From: an uncultured Nonlabens sp.
Lineage (GTDB): Bacteria; Bacteroidota; Bacteroidia; Flavobacteriales; Flavobacteriaceae
DNA: 64,000 bases
NCBI GenBank assembly: GCA_947491755.1
Contig: CANLKV010000002.1
Coordinates: 806,001 to 870,000 of the forward strand
Reading direction: 5' to 3'
Shown here: piece after piece, positions 1 through 9,351 of the stretch
Numbering within the stretch: the first letter of the stretch is position 1
Layout: each line of letters opens with the position of its first letter
Made by a program: the position numbers and the translations under genes
Notes under the pieces: model-generated
Database searches by the model: none
What the model saw: the letters and a program-made list of their open reading frames with translations, nothing else
What the model was told of the DNA's origin: nothing

Positions 1-1784
1 AATATTTGAAATAGTATTAAATTAAGGTCGATTTTATCTTTAATGATATAAAAATCATTTTCATAAAGCGTACTATTAATTATAGTATCAAAAGATCGCA
101 AGAGTCGCTTAGCACTCTCTTGCTGGGCCTTAAGTAATTTACCCTCTTGAGAATTTAATTTTTCATCTTGAAAAATCATTTCGGTCGACTGCAATAACCC
201 ATGCAGTGGTGCTTTAATTTCATTCCCTAATTTGGTTATGATATTATTTTTGAAATGATGTACTGTTTTCAATTTGTTTTGATACGACTGTAGTTCCTCC
301 TTTATAAGTGCTTGATCTGTAAGATCAAAAAAGTAAAACACATACCCATCCACCTGATTTGAATAATTGAGTATGGGTTTAAAAAGAGCGTCGTAAAAAA
401 CCCGGTTATTTTCAAATATTTCTAGGTAAACTTCATTACGGTACTCTCGCCCCTCATTCATGACCCGCTCTATGATTTGAAATTTGAGTTTGTCATGAGG
501 TGATAGCAGTTGCTTGAAATTATCTCCTTTCAATACTGGGTTGTAACCTAATCGATCTAAAAAAATAGATGTTGTGCTTGCATCCATTCCCAGCAAATTC
601 CAATTTTTGTCAAGCATGATACTGCGTACAAACGCATTATCTAATAAGGTTTTAATGTAATACCGATGCTTGTCCGTCATCTGGTTAAGACGGTATTTAT
701 CCTCTACATCTATCAGGTTCCCGACTAATTTTTTAGGTGTTCCTTTATTATCAAAAACCTTAAACCCATATACCTCAAAATGTTTATACTCATTAGTCTC
801 GTAGGATTTGAAGCGATATGCGTTGATATAATACGCACTGTCCGTATCTAGCTCTCTGTAATGTTGAACCACAGCCTCATCCCTATCCTCTGGATGTATA
901 TAGTCTAAAAATTCCTTGTCAGACAAAACAAGTGGTAGATTCATTTTATCTCTGAATGAACTGCTGTAAACAATATCATTTGCTACAAGATCATGAGTGA
1001 AATAACCGGAATTCATCGCCCTTAATGCTAATTCCATATTAATTTGAGTCTCCTCTAGTGCAATGGATTGTTCCTTTAATTCTGTTATATCTTGTAGTGT
1101 ACCGTAAACAAATACTACTTTACCCTTTCTAATATCTGGTGTTGCTGTAACACGTACCCACTTTACCCTAGACTTGTCGTGCGTATATACTTTTATTGTG
1201 ATGTCATACCGTTCTTTCTCACTGTAAAAAAAATCAACCGCAGCCTGGTATTGTTCCAAAGAGTCAGGGTGAACATAATCGAGCAGCGTATCTTTATTTA
1301 CTTCTATGTCTGTAGGGATTTCTAGTATTGAATAAATCGTAGGAGTCCATAAAGCCTTATCAAGATCTGGATTATAGGCCCATCCACCTAACTTTGCCAT
1401 TTCATTGACCTCGTGCACAAAACTATCTGTCAACACCTCGACTGTAACATCAATTGATACCACATAAATTTTCCCATCCTTTTTACCCAGATTAGATTTT
1501 AAAAAGATAGGATGACCATCAATTTGGTAAAGCTTCAAGGTTTGTGTGGTAGTAAAAGTTTTATTATCCAAAGCCTTGAGCAGACGATTCCAAACACTTT
1601 TAGTCTTCATATATACGTCCAGATGTTCAGGATGTCCATTATCTCGATCAATCTTTAAAACTTCATAAAAACGATCATTAGCTTGTAAAATCTCTGAATC
1701 TTCACCTAAAACAAAACTTATTACACACGTGTTGGTAATAAGATCCTGGTATGGGAATTCTGTATTGTCAATAGTAGAATTCAA
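1..1784 (-). CDS. Multi-PAS sensor histidine kinase-like protein, partial, H-box His replaced by Asn
   Basis: An open frame of 594 codons runs off the left edge, so the C-terminal part (including any ATPase domain) is not in the window. I translated it by hand. It holds about four PAS domains (roughly residues 20-110, 130-235, 245-355, 370-495); a typical PAC end is seen near residue 230 (YGTLQDITELKEQ). A HisKA-like dimerisation helix follows at about 505-575. The H-box reads GNEIKAPLHG where the family has SHEIRTPLNG, so the phospho-accepting His is Asn521 (codon at 222-224). No ATG lies near the start; the likely start is TTG at 1782-1784, with an in-frame stop 15 codons farther upstream. 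No transmembrane segment is apparent in the translated part, suggesting a cytoplasmic sensor. Function is inferred; the ligand is unknown. Confidence 0.8.
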   Translation of the reverse strand, partial: MNSTIDNTEFPYQDLITNTCVISFVLGEDSEILQANDRFYEVLKIDRDNGHPEHLDVYMKTKSVWNRLLKALDNKTFTTTQTLKLYQIDGHPIFLKSNLGKKDGKIYVVSIDVTVEVLTDSFVHEVNEMAKLGGWAYNPDLDKALWTPTIYSILEIPTDIEVNKDTLLDYVHPDSLEQYQAAVDFFYSEKERYDITIKVYTHDKSRVKWVRVTATPDIRKGKVVFVYGTLQDITELKEQSIALEETQINMELALRAMNSGYFTHDLVANDIVYSSSFRDKMNLPLVLSDKEFLDYIHPEDRDEAVVQHYRELDTDSAYYINAYRFKSYETNEYKHFEVYGFKVFDNKGTPKKLVGNLIDVEDKYRLNQMTDKHRYYIKTLLDNAFVRSIMLDKNWNLLGMDASTTSIFLDRLGYNPVLKGDNFKQLLSPHDKLKFQIIERVMNEGREYRNEVYLEIFENNRVFYDALFKPILNYSNQVDGYVFYFFDLTDQALIKEELQSYQNKLKTVHHFKNNIITKLGNEIKAPLHGLLQSTEMIFQDEKLNSQEGKLLKAQQESAKRLLRSFDTIINSTLYENDFYIIKDKIDLNLILFQI

Positions 1785-1897
1785 TGATAATAAAATTAGA
1801 TAGTTATTATGATTTGCTTAAAATACGATAAAAGCTGTACAAATTAAATGAACCAGCTATCGATTTCTTATTTTGTAAAAAACCAGATTATCAGCTT

Positions 1898-2740
1898 TTA
1901 CGGGATCCATTTGTCAGATCCAAAGTTGGGTTTTCTCTTTTCTAAAAATGCATCTCTACCTTCTTTAGCCTCCTCTGTCATGTAGATCAATCGGGTCATT
2001 TCTCCCGCAAAAACTTGTTGTCCTACCATACCATCATCAGTAGCATTCATGGCAAATTTGGCCATTTTTATAGCAGTTGGTGATTTTTCCATGATCTCTT
2101 GTGCCCAGTCGAAAGCAGTCTGATCAAGCAAATCATGAGGAACAACGGCATTTACCATCCCCATTTCCATAGCCTGGGCAGCTGTATAATTACGCCCTAA
2201 AAAGAAAATCTCTCTTGCCTTTTTTTGCCCTACCATTTTAGCAAGATATGCGCTACCGTAACCCGCATCGACGCTTGCCACATCTAGATCTGTCTGTTTG
2301 AATATAGCATTTTCTTTACTAGCTATGGTCATATCACATACCACGTGAAGGCTATGTCCTCCTCCTACTGCCCAGCCAGGAACGGCACAGATAACAACCT
2401 TTGGCATAAAGCGAATCATACGCTGTACTTCTAGAATATTCAATCTGCCTGTACCAGCTTCATCTTTATAACCATCTTTTCCACGAGCATTTTGATCACC
2501 ACCGCTACAAAAAGCCCAACCACCATCTTTAGGACTAGGCCCTTCTCCAGTTAATATAACTACTCCTATGGATAAATCTTCCTGAGCATCATAAAGAGCG
2601 TCTATAAGTTCACTTACTGTATGTGGTCTAAAGGCATTGCGTACTTCTGGCCTATTAAAAGCGATACGGGCAACACCTTTACATTTTTTGTAAGTTAAAT
2701 CTTTATATTTTTTTGCAGTTTCCCAATTAATTGAACTCAT
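1898..2740 (-). CDS. menB: 1,4-dihydroxy-2-naphthoyl-CoA synthase (MenB)
   Basis: Crotonase-family enzyme that closes the second ring of the menaquinone head group, converting o-succinylbenzoyl-CoA to 1,4-dihydroxy-2-naphthoyl-CoA in the cytoplasm. At 280 residues it has the usual family length. Visible signatures are the CSGGDQ oxyanion segment (78-83), the AVPGWAVGGGHSLH block (119-132) and SVDAGYGS (157-163) carrying the MenB-type aspartate. It stands alone: the rest of the men genes in the window (menD, menF, a thioesterase, menA) are 13-27 kb away. A TATCTTTA box lies 17 bases upstream of the ATG. Assignment is secure. Confidence 0.96.
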   Translation of the reverse strand: MSSINWETAKKYKDLTYKKCKGVARIAFNRPEVRNAFRPHTVSELIDALYDAQEDLSIGVVILTGEGPSPKDGGWAFCSGGDQNARGKDGYKDEAGTGRLNILEVQRMIRFMPKVVICAVPGWAVGGGHSLHVVCDMTIASKENAIFKQTDLDVASVDAGYGSAYLAKMVGQKKAREIFFLGRNYTAAQAMEMGMVNAVVPHDLLDQTAFDWAQEIMEKSPTAIKMAKFAMNATDDGMVGQQVFAGEMTRLIYMTEEAKEGRDAFLEKRKPNFGSDKWIP

Positions 2741-2757
2741 AGTGTAAGATTAAAAGG

Positions 2758-2765
2758 TAAAGATA
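2758..2765 (-). promoter_or_regulatory. Putative -7 promoter box of menB
   Basis: On the minus strand the sequence reads TATCTTTA, one base from the Bacteroidota -7 consensus TAnnTTTG, 17 bases before the menB ATG. The same extended string (TATATCTTTACC) precedes the DegT aminotransferase near 51.58 kb. Confidence 0.4.
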
Positions 2766-3017
2766 TAGTGCTAATTACAGATGACAATGAAGCTTACAAC
2801 CATTTACTTCAGTATTTGTAATAGTTGTGTTGTTTTGCCTATTCAAACCTTTTTATTGATGATGAGCGGCTATAAAAAAATACCTACAGGAGGTTACACG
2901 TCAATTGGTTATAGTATTTTTATCGCAACCAAACTATTTAACATCCTCAAATTTAATTACGTTACAAAATGTATAATCTACCTATTGCAGGATAATTGAG
3001 TTGAGGAAGCTTTTCTT

Positions 3018-6000
3018 ATGAAATATAATCTACTCAAGGCGGGCCTTGCCATTATCCTATGTTATCAGATCTTTAGCATATTTTATAATAATGATCTGGA
3101 TACCTCTACAATTGATGCAAAAAAAGGATATGCGCAATTAGAAGAGTTTCTCTTACCTATCGTTACTGACTTATCGCCCTTATCAACTATACCTGCGCTA
3201 TCAACAGGATTTATTTCTGTATGGAACACAGAACTCTCTGGTGTTAGCGCAGATAATGAAATTGAGATTCCTATCAACCCTTCATTTAATTACAATTATA
3301 ATATCGACTGGGGCGATGGTAATATAGATAGTAATGTCACCACGGCAATTGCACATACCTACGCTACTCCAGGTGTGTACACTGTTCAAATAAGCGGCAC
3401 TTTCCCCAGTATCTATTTTAATAACAGAGGAGATAAAAATAAAATCATAGAGATTTTACAGTGGGGTGATATCGCCTGGGAAAGTTTTGAAAGTTCATTT
3501 TATGGCTGTGTAAATCTCAACTTTGACAATATAGATCGTCCTGATTTGAGTAATGTTACATCGCTCAAAGATACTTTTAGAGGATGTACTGCTTTTAACG
3601 GTATAATCAACAACTGGGACGTATCAACAGTTACTGACCTTACTGGAACGTTTAGAAGTTGTAGTACTTTCAACAGACCGCTTGATAATTGGAACACTAC
3701 AAGAGTGACAACTATTGCAAGCTTGTTTCAGGACGCTAGCCTATTCAACGAGCCTCTGGATAGCTGGAATACTGCAAACGTTATCAATATGAGTGGCACA
3801 TTTCAAGGAGCTACAAATTTCAATCAAAATATTAGTAACTGGTTAGTCAACGAGGTGGTTGACATGTCATTTATGTTCTCAAGAGCACGTAATTTCAATC
3901 GCTCTCTAAGCACCTGGGTAGTTAGTAAAGTAACAAACATGAGAGATATGTTTAACAACTCTAACTTTAATCAGCCCATTAACAATTGGAATGTTTCTGC
4001 AGTTACGAATATGTCGGGAATGTTTGCGAGATCAAATTTCAATCAGCCGTTAGATCGCTGGGACGTAAGTAATGTCACTCTCATGAATTCTATGTTTGAG
4101 CAAGCATATGAATTCAACCAACCTTTAAATGACTGGAATGTTTCTTCAGTTACTGATATGAGAGAGATGTTTGCTGGTTTCTCAACATTACGTACTGCCT
4201 TCAACCAGCCATTAGATCAGTGGGATGTTAGTTCTGTCTTATTCATGCGTGAAATGTTTAAATCTTCATCCTTTAACCAAAATATCGAAAACTGGAACGT
4301 AAGCAATGTAGAGGCTATGGAGTTTATGTTTGAGCTATCTAACTTTGATCAGCCCCTTAATTCCTGGGATGTAAGTAAGGTCACTACAATGAACGGCATG
4401 TTTAAACAATCGCTTTTCAACCAAAATATAAATGGTTGGAATGTAGAAAATGTCACTACCACTGCCGAAATGTTTCAATCCAATACAGTTTTTAATCAAC
4501 CCCTAAATAACTGGGCGCTTACAGCAACAACCACGTTACGTAGTATGTTTGATAGAGCCTCTAGCTTCAACCAAAACCTTGACAATTGGACTGTCGGTAA
4601 TGTAACAGATTTCTCTAGAATGTTTAATGATGCGACATCATTCAATCAAGATTTAGGTGCATGGAATATTGTCAATGCAACACAGCTAGAAAACATGCTC
4701 AATAATTCTGGTCTTTCACAAGAGAATTATGACAATCTACTTGTGAGTTGGTCTGCTAAATCCGTACAAAGTAATATAACTCTTGGAGCTACAGGCCTAG
4801 AGTATTGTGATGGACGTTTTGCTCGTGAGGAGCTTATCAATACATATAACTGGTCGTTTACAGGTGATGCCATCAACTGTTCTTTTGTCGTTTGTAATAC
4901 TTTCATACAACCAGAAAATGGATCAAGCAGAGTACCTTCAAATTTTGATCTGGTATGGAATGCCGCACCTAATGCTACAGGTTATAGAATCACGGTAAGT
5001 TATGAGCGATCAGGTAACACTTTTACAATATTAAACAATGTTGATGTAGGTAATGTATTGTCCTATGATTTTCCTAATGATTTTCAAGCAGGCGATATAG
5101 TCACTGCCATCGTCATTCCTTTTAATGATGAGGGATCAGCTACTAACTGTAATCCGATTAGTTTTACCATAATTGATAACTGGAGCACCAGTCCAGATGC
5201 GTTTATATTACAGTATGACTCACGTCTGGATGAATTTAGATCTCCACCAGGAACCCTGCGCATTGCAGTAAATCGTGACTTTACTTACAATTATGACATC
5301 GACTGGGGCGACGGGCAGTATGATACTGGCGTAAGCAATGATATTACTCATAATTATAACACGCCAGGCATTTACAATGTTGCTATTATAGGTACCTATC
5401 CCAGCCACTACTCACGAGGAAATAGTGATCCAGAAAAACTTATTGATGTTGTGCAATGGGGAACTAATACCTGGCTATCAATGAACAGTACGTTCTATAC
5501 CGCTAGAAATATGGTATATACAGCGAGTGACCGTCCTGATTTATCTCAAGTAACAGATATGGCCAGCTGTTTTGAATCCTCTGCTTTCAACGGCAATATC
5601 AATGACTGGGATGTAAGTAATGTTCAAGATATGAGTAGAACTTTTATAGGAATGGCTCTTTACAATCAACCGTTGGATCAATGGGACGTCAGTAATGTTA
5701 CTACAATGAGAGATATGTTTCTAGGTACACCCAGATTCAATCAACCCATAAATAATTGGAACGTAAGCAAAGTAACCGACATGCACCGCATGTTTGACGG
5801 GTTCACCAGAGACATGGATTTCAATCAGCCGTTAGATCGTTGGGATGTAAGTCAAGTGACAAATATGGAGACGATGTTCCGCAAGAACATTAATTTCAAT
5901 CAGGATCTATCCAGTTGGAATGTTAGCAATGTAGCTAACATGGAAGGTATGTTTGAAGAGGCAGATGTTTTTAATCAAAACCTTGAGGATTGGGATGTTA

Positions 6001-9000
6001 GCAACTTAAAAAATAGCAGTTCCATGTTTAAAAATGCTATCGCCTACAACCAGCCTATGAATCGCTGGAATGTTTCTCAGGTAACAAATATGGCTTTCAT
6101 GTTTGACGGTGCCACGAGCTTTAATAGACCACTTAATAATTGGGATGTCAGCATGGTAGAGGACATGAGAAATATGTTTGCTAATGCAACTTCTTTTGAT
6201 CAAATTCTAAACTTGTGGAATGTTACTAACGTGACAGATATGAGATCGATGTTTTTGAATGCCACCCAATTTAATAGTGATATTACCACCTGGGATGTTA
6301 ATTCAGTAGTGAACATGAGTTCTATGTTCCAGGGCGCTGCATCGTTCAATCAACCTATTGGATCATGGGATGTTAGTGCGGTCGCTGTAACTAGCTCTAT
6401 GTTTGAGAATGCTGTAAGTTTTAATCAAACAATTAATGCTTGGAATGTGAGTTCTGTTACCCTAATGGACTCCATGTTCAAAGATGCCATTCTTTTTGAC
6501 CAACCCTTGAATTCATGGAATACAGAATCGGTAACGAGATTTGATCGCATGTTTAAGGGTGCCTTAGTATTTAATCGCAACCTAAATAATTGGGATACTG
6601 GTGAAGCTTTGAACATGCAAGAAATGTTTGCCCAGGCAGCAGTTTTTGATAGGCCTTTAAATAATTGGAATGTTTCCTTTGTTTTAAGCATGGAATCCAT
6701 GTTTGAGGATGCTACGGCATTTGATCAACCGCTTGATTCTTGGAACACGGCCTCTGTCAATAGCATGGAGTCTATGTTCAAGAATGCTACTTCCTTTAAT
6801 AATAGCATAGGAAGCTGGAACACAAGAGATGTTACTACAATGGCATCTATGTTTGAAAATGCAACCAGTTTTAATAGTGATATAAATAATTGGCGGGTCA
6901 ATGCAGTTGTTTCTATGGCAAATATGTTTCAAAATGCCTCTAGTTTCAACCAGCCTCTAGACCGGTGGAGCCCAGGAATGGTAAGCATGAACTCTATGTT
7001 TCTAGAGGCTAGTAGCTTTAATCAAAGCCTAGCCAATTGGGATGTTAGTCAGGTTAATGACATGACTAGAATGCTAGATGATACTGCGATCAATCGTGAG
7101 AATTATGACAATACACTCATAGCCTGGTCAGAAAGACCATTACAGCCGGGTATCTCTCTAGGAGCAAATGGTCTTTTATACTGTGATGCCCTTCAAGAAC
7201 GTCAGTCCATTATCGATAATTTCTCGTGGAATATACAAGGGGACGCGCTTAACTGTCCTGTACCAGAATGCACCACATTAATAGTACCACTAGATGCTGC
7301 AGTCGATGTGCCAGTAAATACTAATCTAACATGGGCGCCAGTAACATTTGCCTCGAGCTACAAAATAAGCGTACGTACTGATCCCGTAAATAGTGTTCCT
7401 TCAAATACATTAGTAGACGAGATAGTGACGGACTCGTTTTACAATTTTGCTAGCGATTTTGCTGGTGGAGAGGTTGTTTATGTAACTATCATACCCACTA
7501 ATGTTGCTGGAGAAGCAGTAGGATGTGGTGAATTTAGCTTTCGCGTAAGCGAAACAACCACACCCACTTTACCTGACTGCACAACATTAATTGCACCACA
7601 GAATAATGAAACCAATGTCCCTATTGACGCAAACCTACAATGGAGCGCAGTGGGCAATGCCGACTCCTATCGAATAAACATAGGAACAAGTGCTGGAGGC
7701 GGAGAGATTGTTAATGATTTAAACGTAGGAAATGCCACCAGTTATAATCCGGTCGATAATTTACCAGAAGACGCCACTATTTACGTGACGATAACTCCGG
7801 TTAATGAAGAAGGCGAGGCTGTGGGGTGTAAAGAGCAACAATTTGAAACGCAAATAGCACCAAAACCACCAGTCTGTACTCGCCTAACCCTACCGGTAAC
7901 TGATGCCACTGGAGTATCTATAAGCACCGATATCTCATGGGCACCCGTCGACAATGCTACAGGATATTTGCTAAACATTGCAACTACTGTGGATGGAAAT
8001 GAACTATTAAACCGCCTGGATGTAGGAAATATCACCACATTCAATCCTGCGTTTGACCTTCCAGAAAACCGTTTGATTTATGTAACCATAACACCCTATA
8101 ATGATGTGGGTGACGCGGTCAATTGCGATAGTGAAAGTTTTAGAACCGCTAGCGGACTGGCTGTTCCTGATTGTACCACCCTTACTACGCCCGTTGATGG
8201 CACTGGTGATGTGGCTGTAGATACCGATTTGATATGGAATACGGTCGCAACTGCAGATGGATACCGCATTTTTATGGGAACCACCGCTGGAGGTAACGAC
8301 ATTATCGACGGTCTGGTAGTCACAGGAACTAGTTATGACCTTCCAACAGATCTTAATTTTGAACAGCAGTATTTTGTCAGAGTGATTCCGTTTAATACCG
8401 CTGGGGATGCTACTGCTTGTACTGAATATAATTTTACCACCACCGCACCGCCTATTATGATTCCTGATTGTACTACCCTTACTACGCCCGTTAATGGCGC
8501 TGGTGATGTGGCTGTAGATACCGATTTGATATGGAATACCGTCGCAACCGCAGATGGATACCGCATTTTTATGGGAACCACCGCTGGAGGTAACGATGTT
8601 ATCGACGGCCTGGTAGTCACAGGAACTAGTTACAACCTTCCAACAGATCTTGATTTTGAACAGCAGTATTTTGTCAGAGTGATTCCGTTCAATACCGCAG
8701 GAGATGCCGCTGCCTGTGCTGAATATAGTTTTACTACCACCGCACCGCCTATTGTGATTCCTGATTGTACCACCCTTACTACGCCCGTTAATGGCGCTGT
8801 GGAAGTAGCTGTTGATACTTTCCTAGAATGGAATGAGGTCATTACTGCAGATGGATATCTTATCAATGTAGGGACAACACCAGGAGCAAATGATGTGGTT
8901 ACAAATCTAGAAGTCGTAGGTAATCAATTCTTCTTCAGCGAATTATTACTCCCGTCTCAAAACTACTTTGTTAGCATTACTCCATTTAATGCGGCAGGCA

Positions 9001-9347
9001 ATGCTATTAATTGTGGCGAGGAGCAATTTACTACCGCGGCTCCTATTTTTGAAGACAATACCCGGTATGGATTATCGCCCAACGATGATGGAATTAATGA
9101 TTTTTGGCTTATCGATAATATTGAAGATTTTCCAGATAATACGGTCTCTATTTACAATAGATGGGGTGTTCTTGTCTGGCAAACTACAGGATACGACAAC
9201 CGCTCAAATGTCTTTACTGGTAAGGCAAACCGGCTTAATGATCTAGGTGCAGATCAATTACCACAAGGCACTTATTTCTTCAAACTTGACGTAAGTGACC
9301 CGCAAAGGTTCAATAAAACAGAAGGTTATTTAATTCTTAAGAGGTAA
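3018..9347 (+). CDS. Giant DUF285/PKD/Fn3-like surface protein with type IX secretion (type B) sorting domain
   Basis: A 2109-residue predicted cell-surface protein. The N-terminus has a hydrophobic signal segment (about 8-25). Then come PKD-like domain 1 (about 90-135, motif DWGDG), a block of about 15-16 BspA-like DUF285 repeats (about 170-580, repeat core FNQPLNNWDVSNVTNM..MF), a Fn3-like module (about 622-720), PKD 2 (about 750-795), a second DUF285 block (about 835-1370), and six Fn3-like modules that each begin CTTL or similar (about 1415-2012). The end (about 2015-2109) is the gliding-motility/CHU_C type B sorting domain, with LSPNDDGINDFW and IYNRWGVLVW. Such domains direct cargo through the type IX system for surface attachment. 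The next gene, 4 bases downstream, is a PorP/SprF protein. Role is likely adhesion; the ligand cannot be told. Confidence 0.93.
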   Translation: MKYNLLKAGLAIILCYQIFSIFYNNDLDTSTIDAKKGYAQLEEFLLPIVTDLSPLSTIPALSTGFISVWNTELSGVSADNEIEIPINPSFNYNYNIDWGDGNIDSNVTTAIAHTYATPGVYTVQISGTFPSIYFNNRGDKNKIIEILQWGDIAWESFESSFYGCVNLNFDNIDRPDLSNVTSLKDTFRGCTAFNGIINNWDVSTVTDLTGTFRSCSTFNRPLDNWNTTRVTTIASLFQDASLFNEPLDSWNTANVINMSGTFQGATNFNQNISNWLVNEVVDMSFMFSRARNFNRSLSTWVVSKVTNMRDMFNNSNFNQPINNWNVSAVTNMSGMFARSNFNQPLDRWDVSNVTLMNSMFEQAYEFNQPLNDWNVSSVTDMREMFAGFSTLRTAFNQPLDQWDVSSVLFMREMFKSSSFNQNIENWNVSNVEAMEFMFELSNFDQPLNSWDVSKVTTMNGMFKQSLFNQNINGWNVENVTTTAEMFQSNTVFNQPLNNWALTATTTLRSMFDRASSFNQNLDNWTVGNVTDFSRMFNDATSFNQDLGAWNIVNATQLENMLNNSGLSQENYDNLLVSWSAKSVQSNITLGATGLEYCDGRFAREELINTYNWSFTGDAINCSFVVCNTFIQPENGSSRVPSNFDLVWNAAPNATGYRITVSYERSGNTFTILNNVDVGNVLSYDFPNDFQAGDIVTAIVIPFNDEGSATNCNPISFTIIDNWSTSPDAFILQYDSRLDEFRSPPGTLRIAVNRDFTYNYDIDWGDGQYDTGVSNDITHNYNTPGIYNVAIIGTYPSHYSRGNSDPEKLIDVVQWGTNTWLSMNSTFYTARNMVYTASDRPDLSQVTDMASCFESSAFNGNINDWDVSNVQDMSRTFIGMALYNQPLDQWDVSNVTTMRDMFLGTPRFNQPINNWNVSKVTDMHRMFDGFTRDMDFNQPLDRWDVSQVTNMETMFRKNINFNQDLSSWNVSNVANMEGMFEEADVFNQNLEDWDVSNLKNSSSMFKNAIAYNQPMNRWNVSQVTNMAFMFDGATSFNRPLNNWDVSMVEDMRNMFANATSFDQILNLWNVTNVTDMRSMFLNATQFNSDITTWDVNSVVNMSSMFQGAASFNQPIGSWDVSAVAVTSSMFENAVSFNQTINAWNVSSVTLMDSMFKDAILFDQPLNSWNTESVTRFDRMFKGALVFNRNLNNWDTGEALNMQEMFAQAAVFDRPLNNWNVSFVLSMESMFEDATAFDQPLDSWNTASVNSMESMFKNATSFNNSIGSWNTRDVTTMASMFENATSFNSDINNWRVNAVVSMANMFQNASSFNQPLDRWSPGMVSMNSMFLEASSFNQSLANWDVSQVNDMTRMLDDTAINRENYDNTLIAWSERPLQPGISLGANGLLYCDALQERQSIIDNFSWNIQGDALNCPVPECTTLIVPLDAAVDVPVNTNLTWAPVTFASSYKISVRTDPVNSVPSNTLVDEIVTDSFYNFASDFAGGEVVYVTIIPTNVAGEAVGCGEFSFRVSETTTPTLPDCTTLIAPQNNETNVPIDANLQWSAVGNADSYRINIGTSAGGGEIVNDLNVGNATSYNPVDNLPEDATIYVTITPVNEEGEAVGCKEQQFETQIAPKPPVCTRLTLPVTDATGVSISTDISWAPVDNATGYLLNIATTVDGNELLNRLDVGNITTFNPAFDLPENRLIYVTITPYNDVGDAVNCDSESFRTASGLAVPDCTTLTTPVDGTGDVAVDTDLIWNTVATADGYRIFMGTTAGGNDIIDGLVVTGTSYDLPTDLNFEQQYFVRVIPFNTAGDATACTEYNFTTTAPPIMIPDCTTLTTPVNGAGDVAVDTDLIWNTVATADGYRIFMGTTAGGNDVIDGLVVTGTSYNLPTDLDFEQQYFVRVIPFNTAGDAAACAEYSFTTTAPPIVIPDCTTLTTPVNGAVEVAVDTFLEWNEVITADGYLINVGTTPGANDVVTNLEVVGNQFFFSELLLPSQNYFVSITPFNAAGNAINCGEEQFTTAAPIFEDNTRYGLSPNDDGINDFWLIDNIEDFPDNTVSIYNRWGVLVWQTTGYDNRSNVFTGKANRLNDLGADQLPQGTYFFKLDVSDPQRFNKTEGYLILKR
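3540..4740 (+). repeat. DUF285 (BspA-like) repeat block 1
   Basis: In-frame repeats of about 23-26 codons with the core FNQPL..W.VS.VT.M..MF, diverged at the DNA level. The block closes with LSQENYDNLLVSWS and then a YCD-containing tail. Confidence 0.85.
5530..7110 (+). repeat. DUF285 (BspA-like) repeat block 2
   Basis: Second, longer block (about 20 copies) of the same 23-26 codon repeat. It closes with INRENYDNTLIAWS and a YCD tail, homologous to the end of block 1. Confidence 0.85.
8164..9054 (+). repeat. Three tandem 297-bp (99-codon) Fn3-like modules
   Basis: Copies begin at 8164, 8461 and 8758, each at the string TTCCTGATTGTAC, giving an exact 297-base period. Copies 1 and 2 are nearly identical over their length; copy 3 is similar at its start and then diverges. 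Confidence 0.9.
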
Positions 9348-9351
9348 TTCC

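Noticed and set aside
2781..2999. 72-codon open frame between menB and the giant surface protein gene
   Set aside because: Low-complexity A+T-rich translation with no domain, ending just before the next gene; better read as the 5' region of the surface protein gene.
5998..8866. Several 60-95 codon antisense frames under the surface protein repeats
   Set aside because: They repeat with the same period as the DUF285 and Fn3-like modules and are by-products of codon use on the coding strand.
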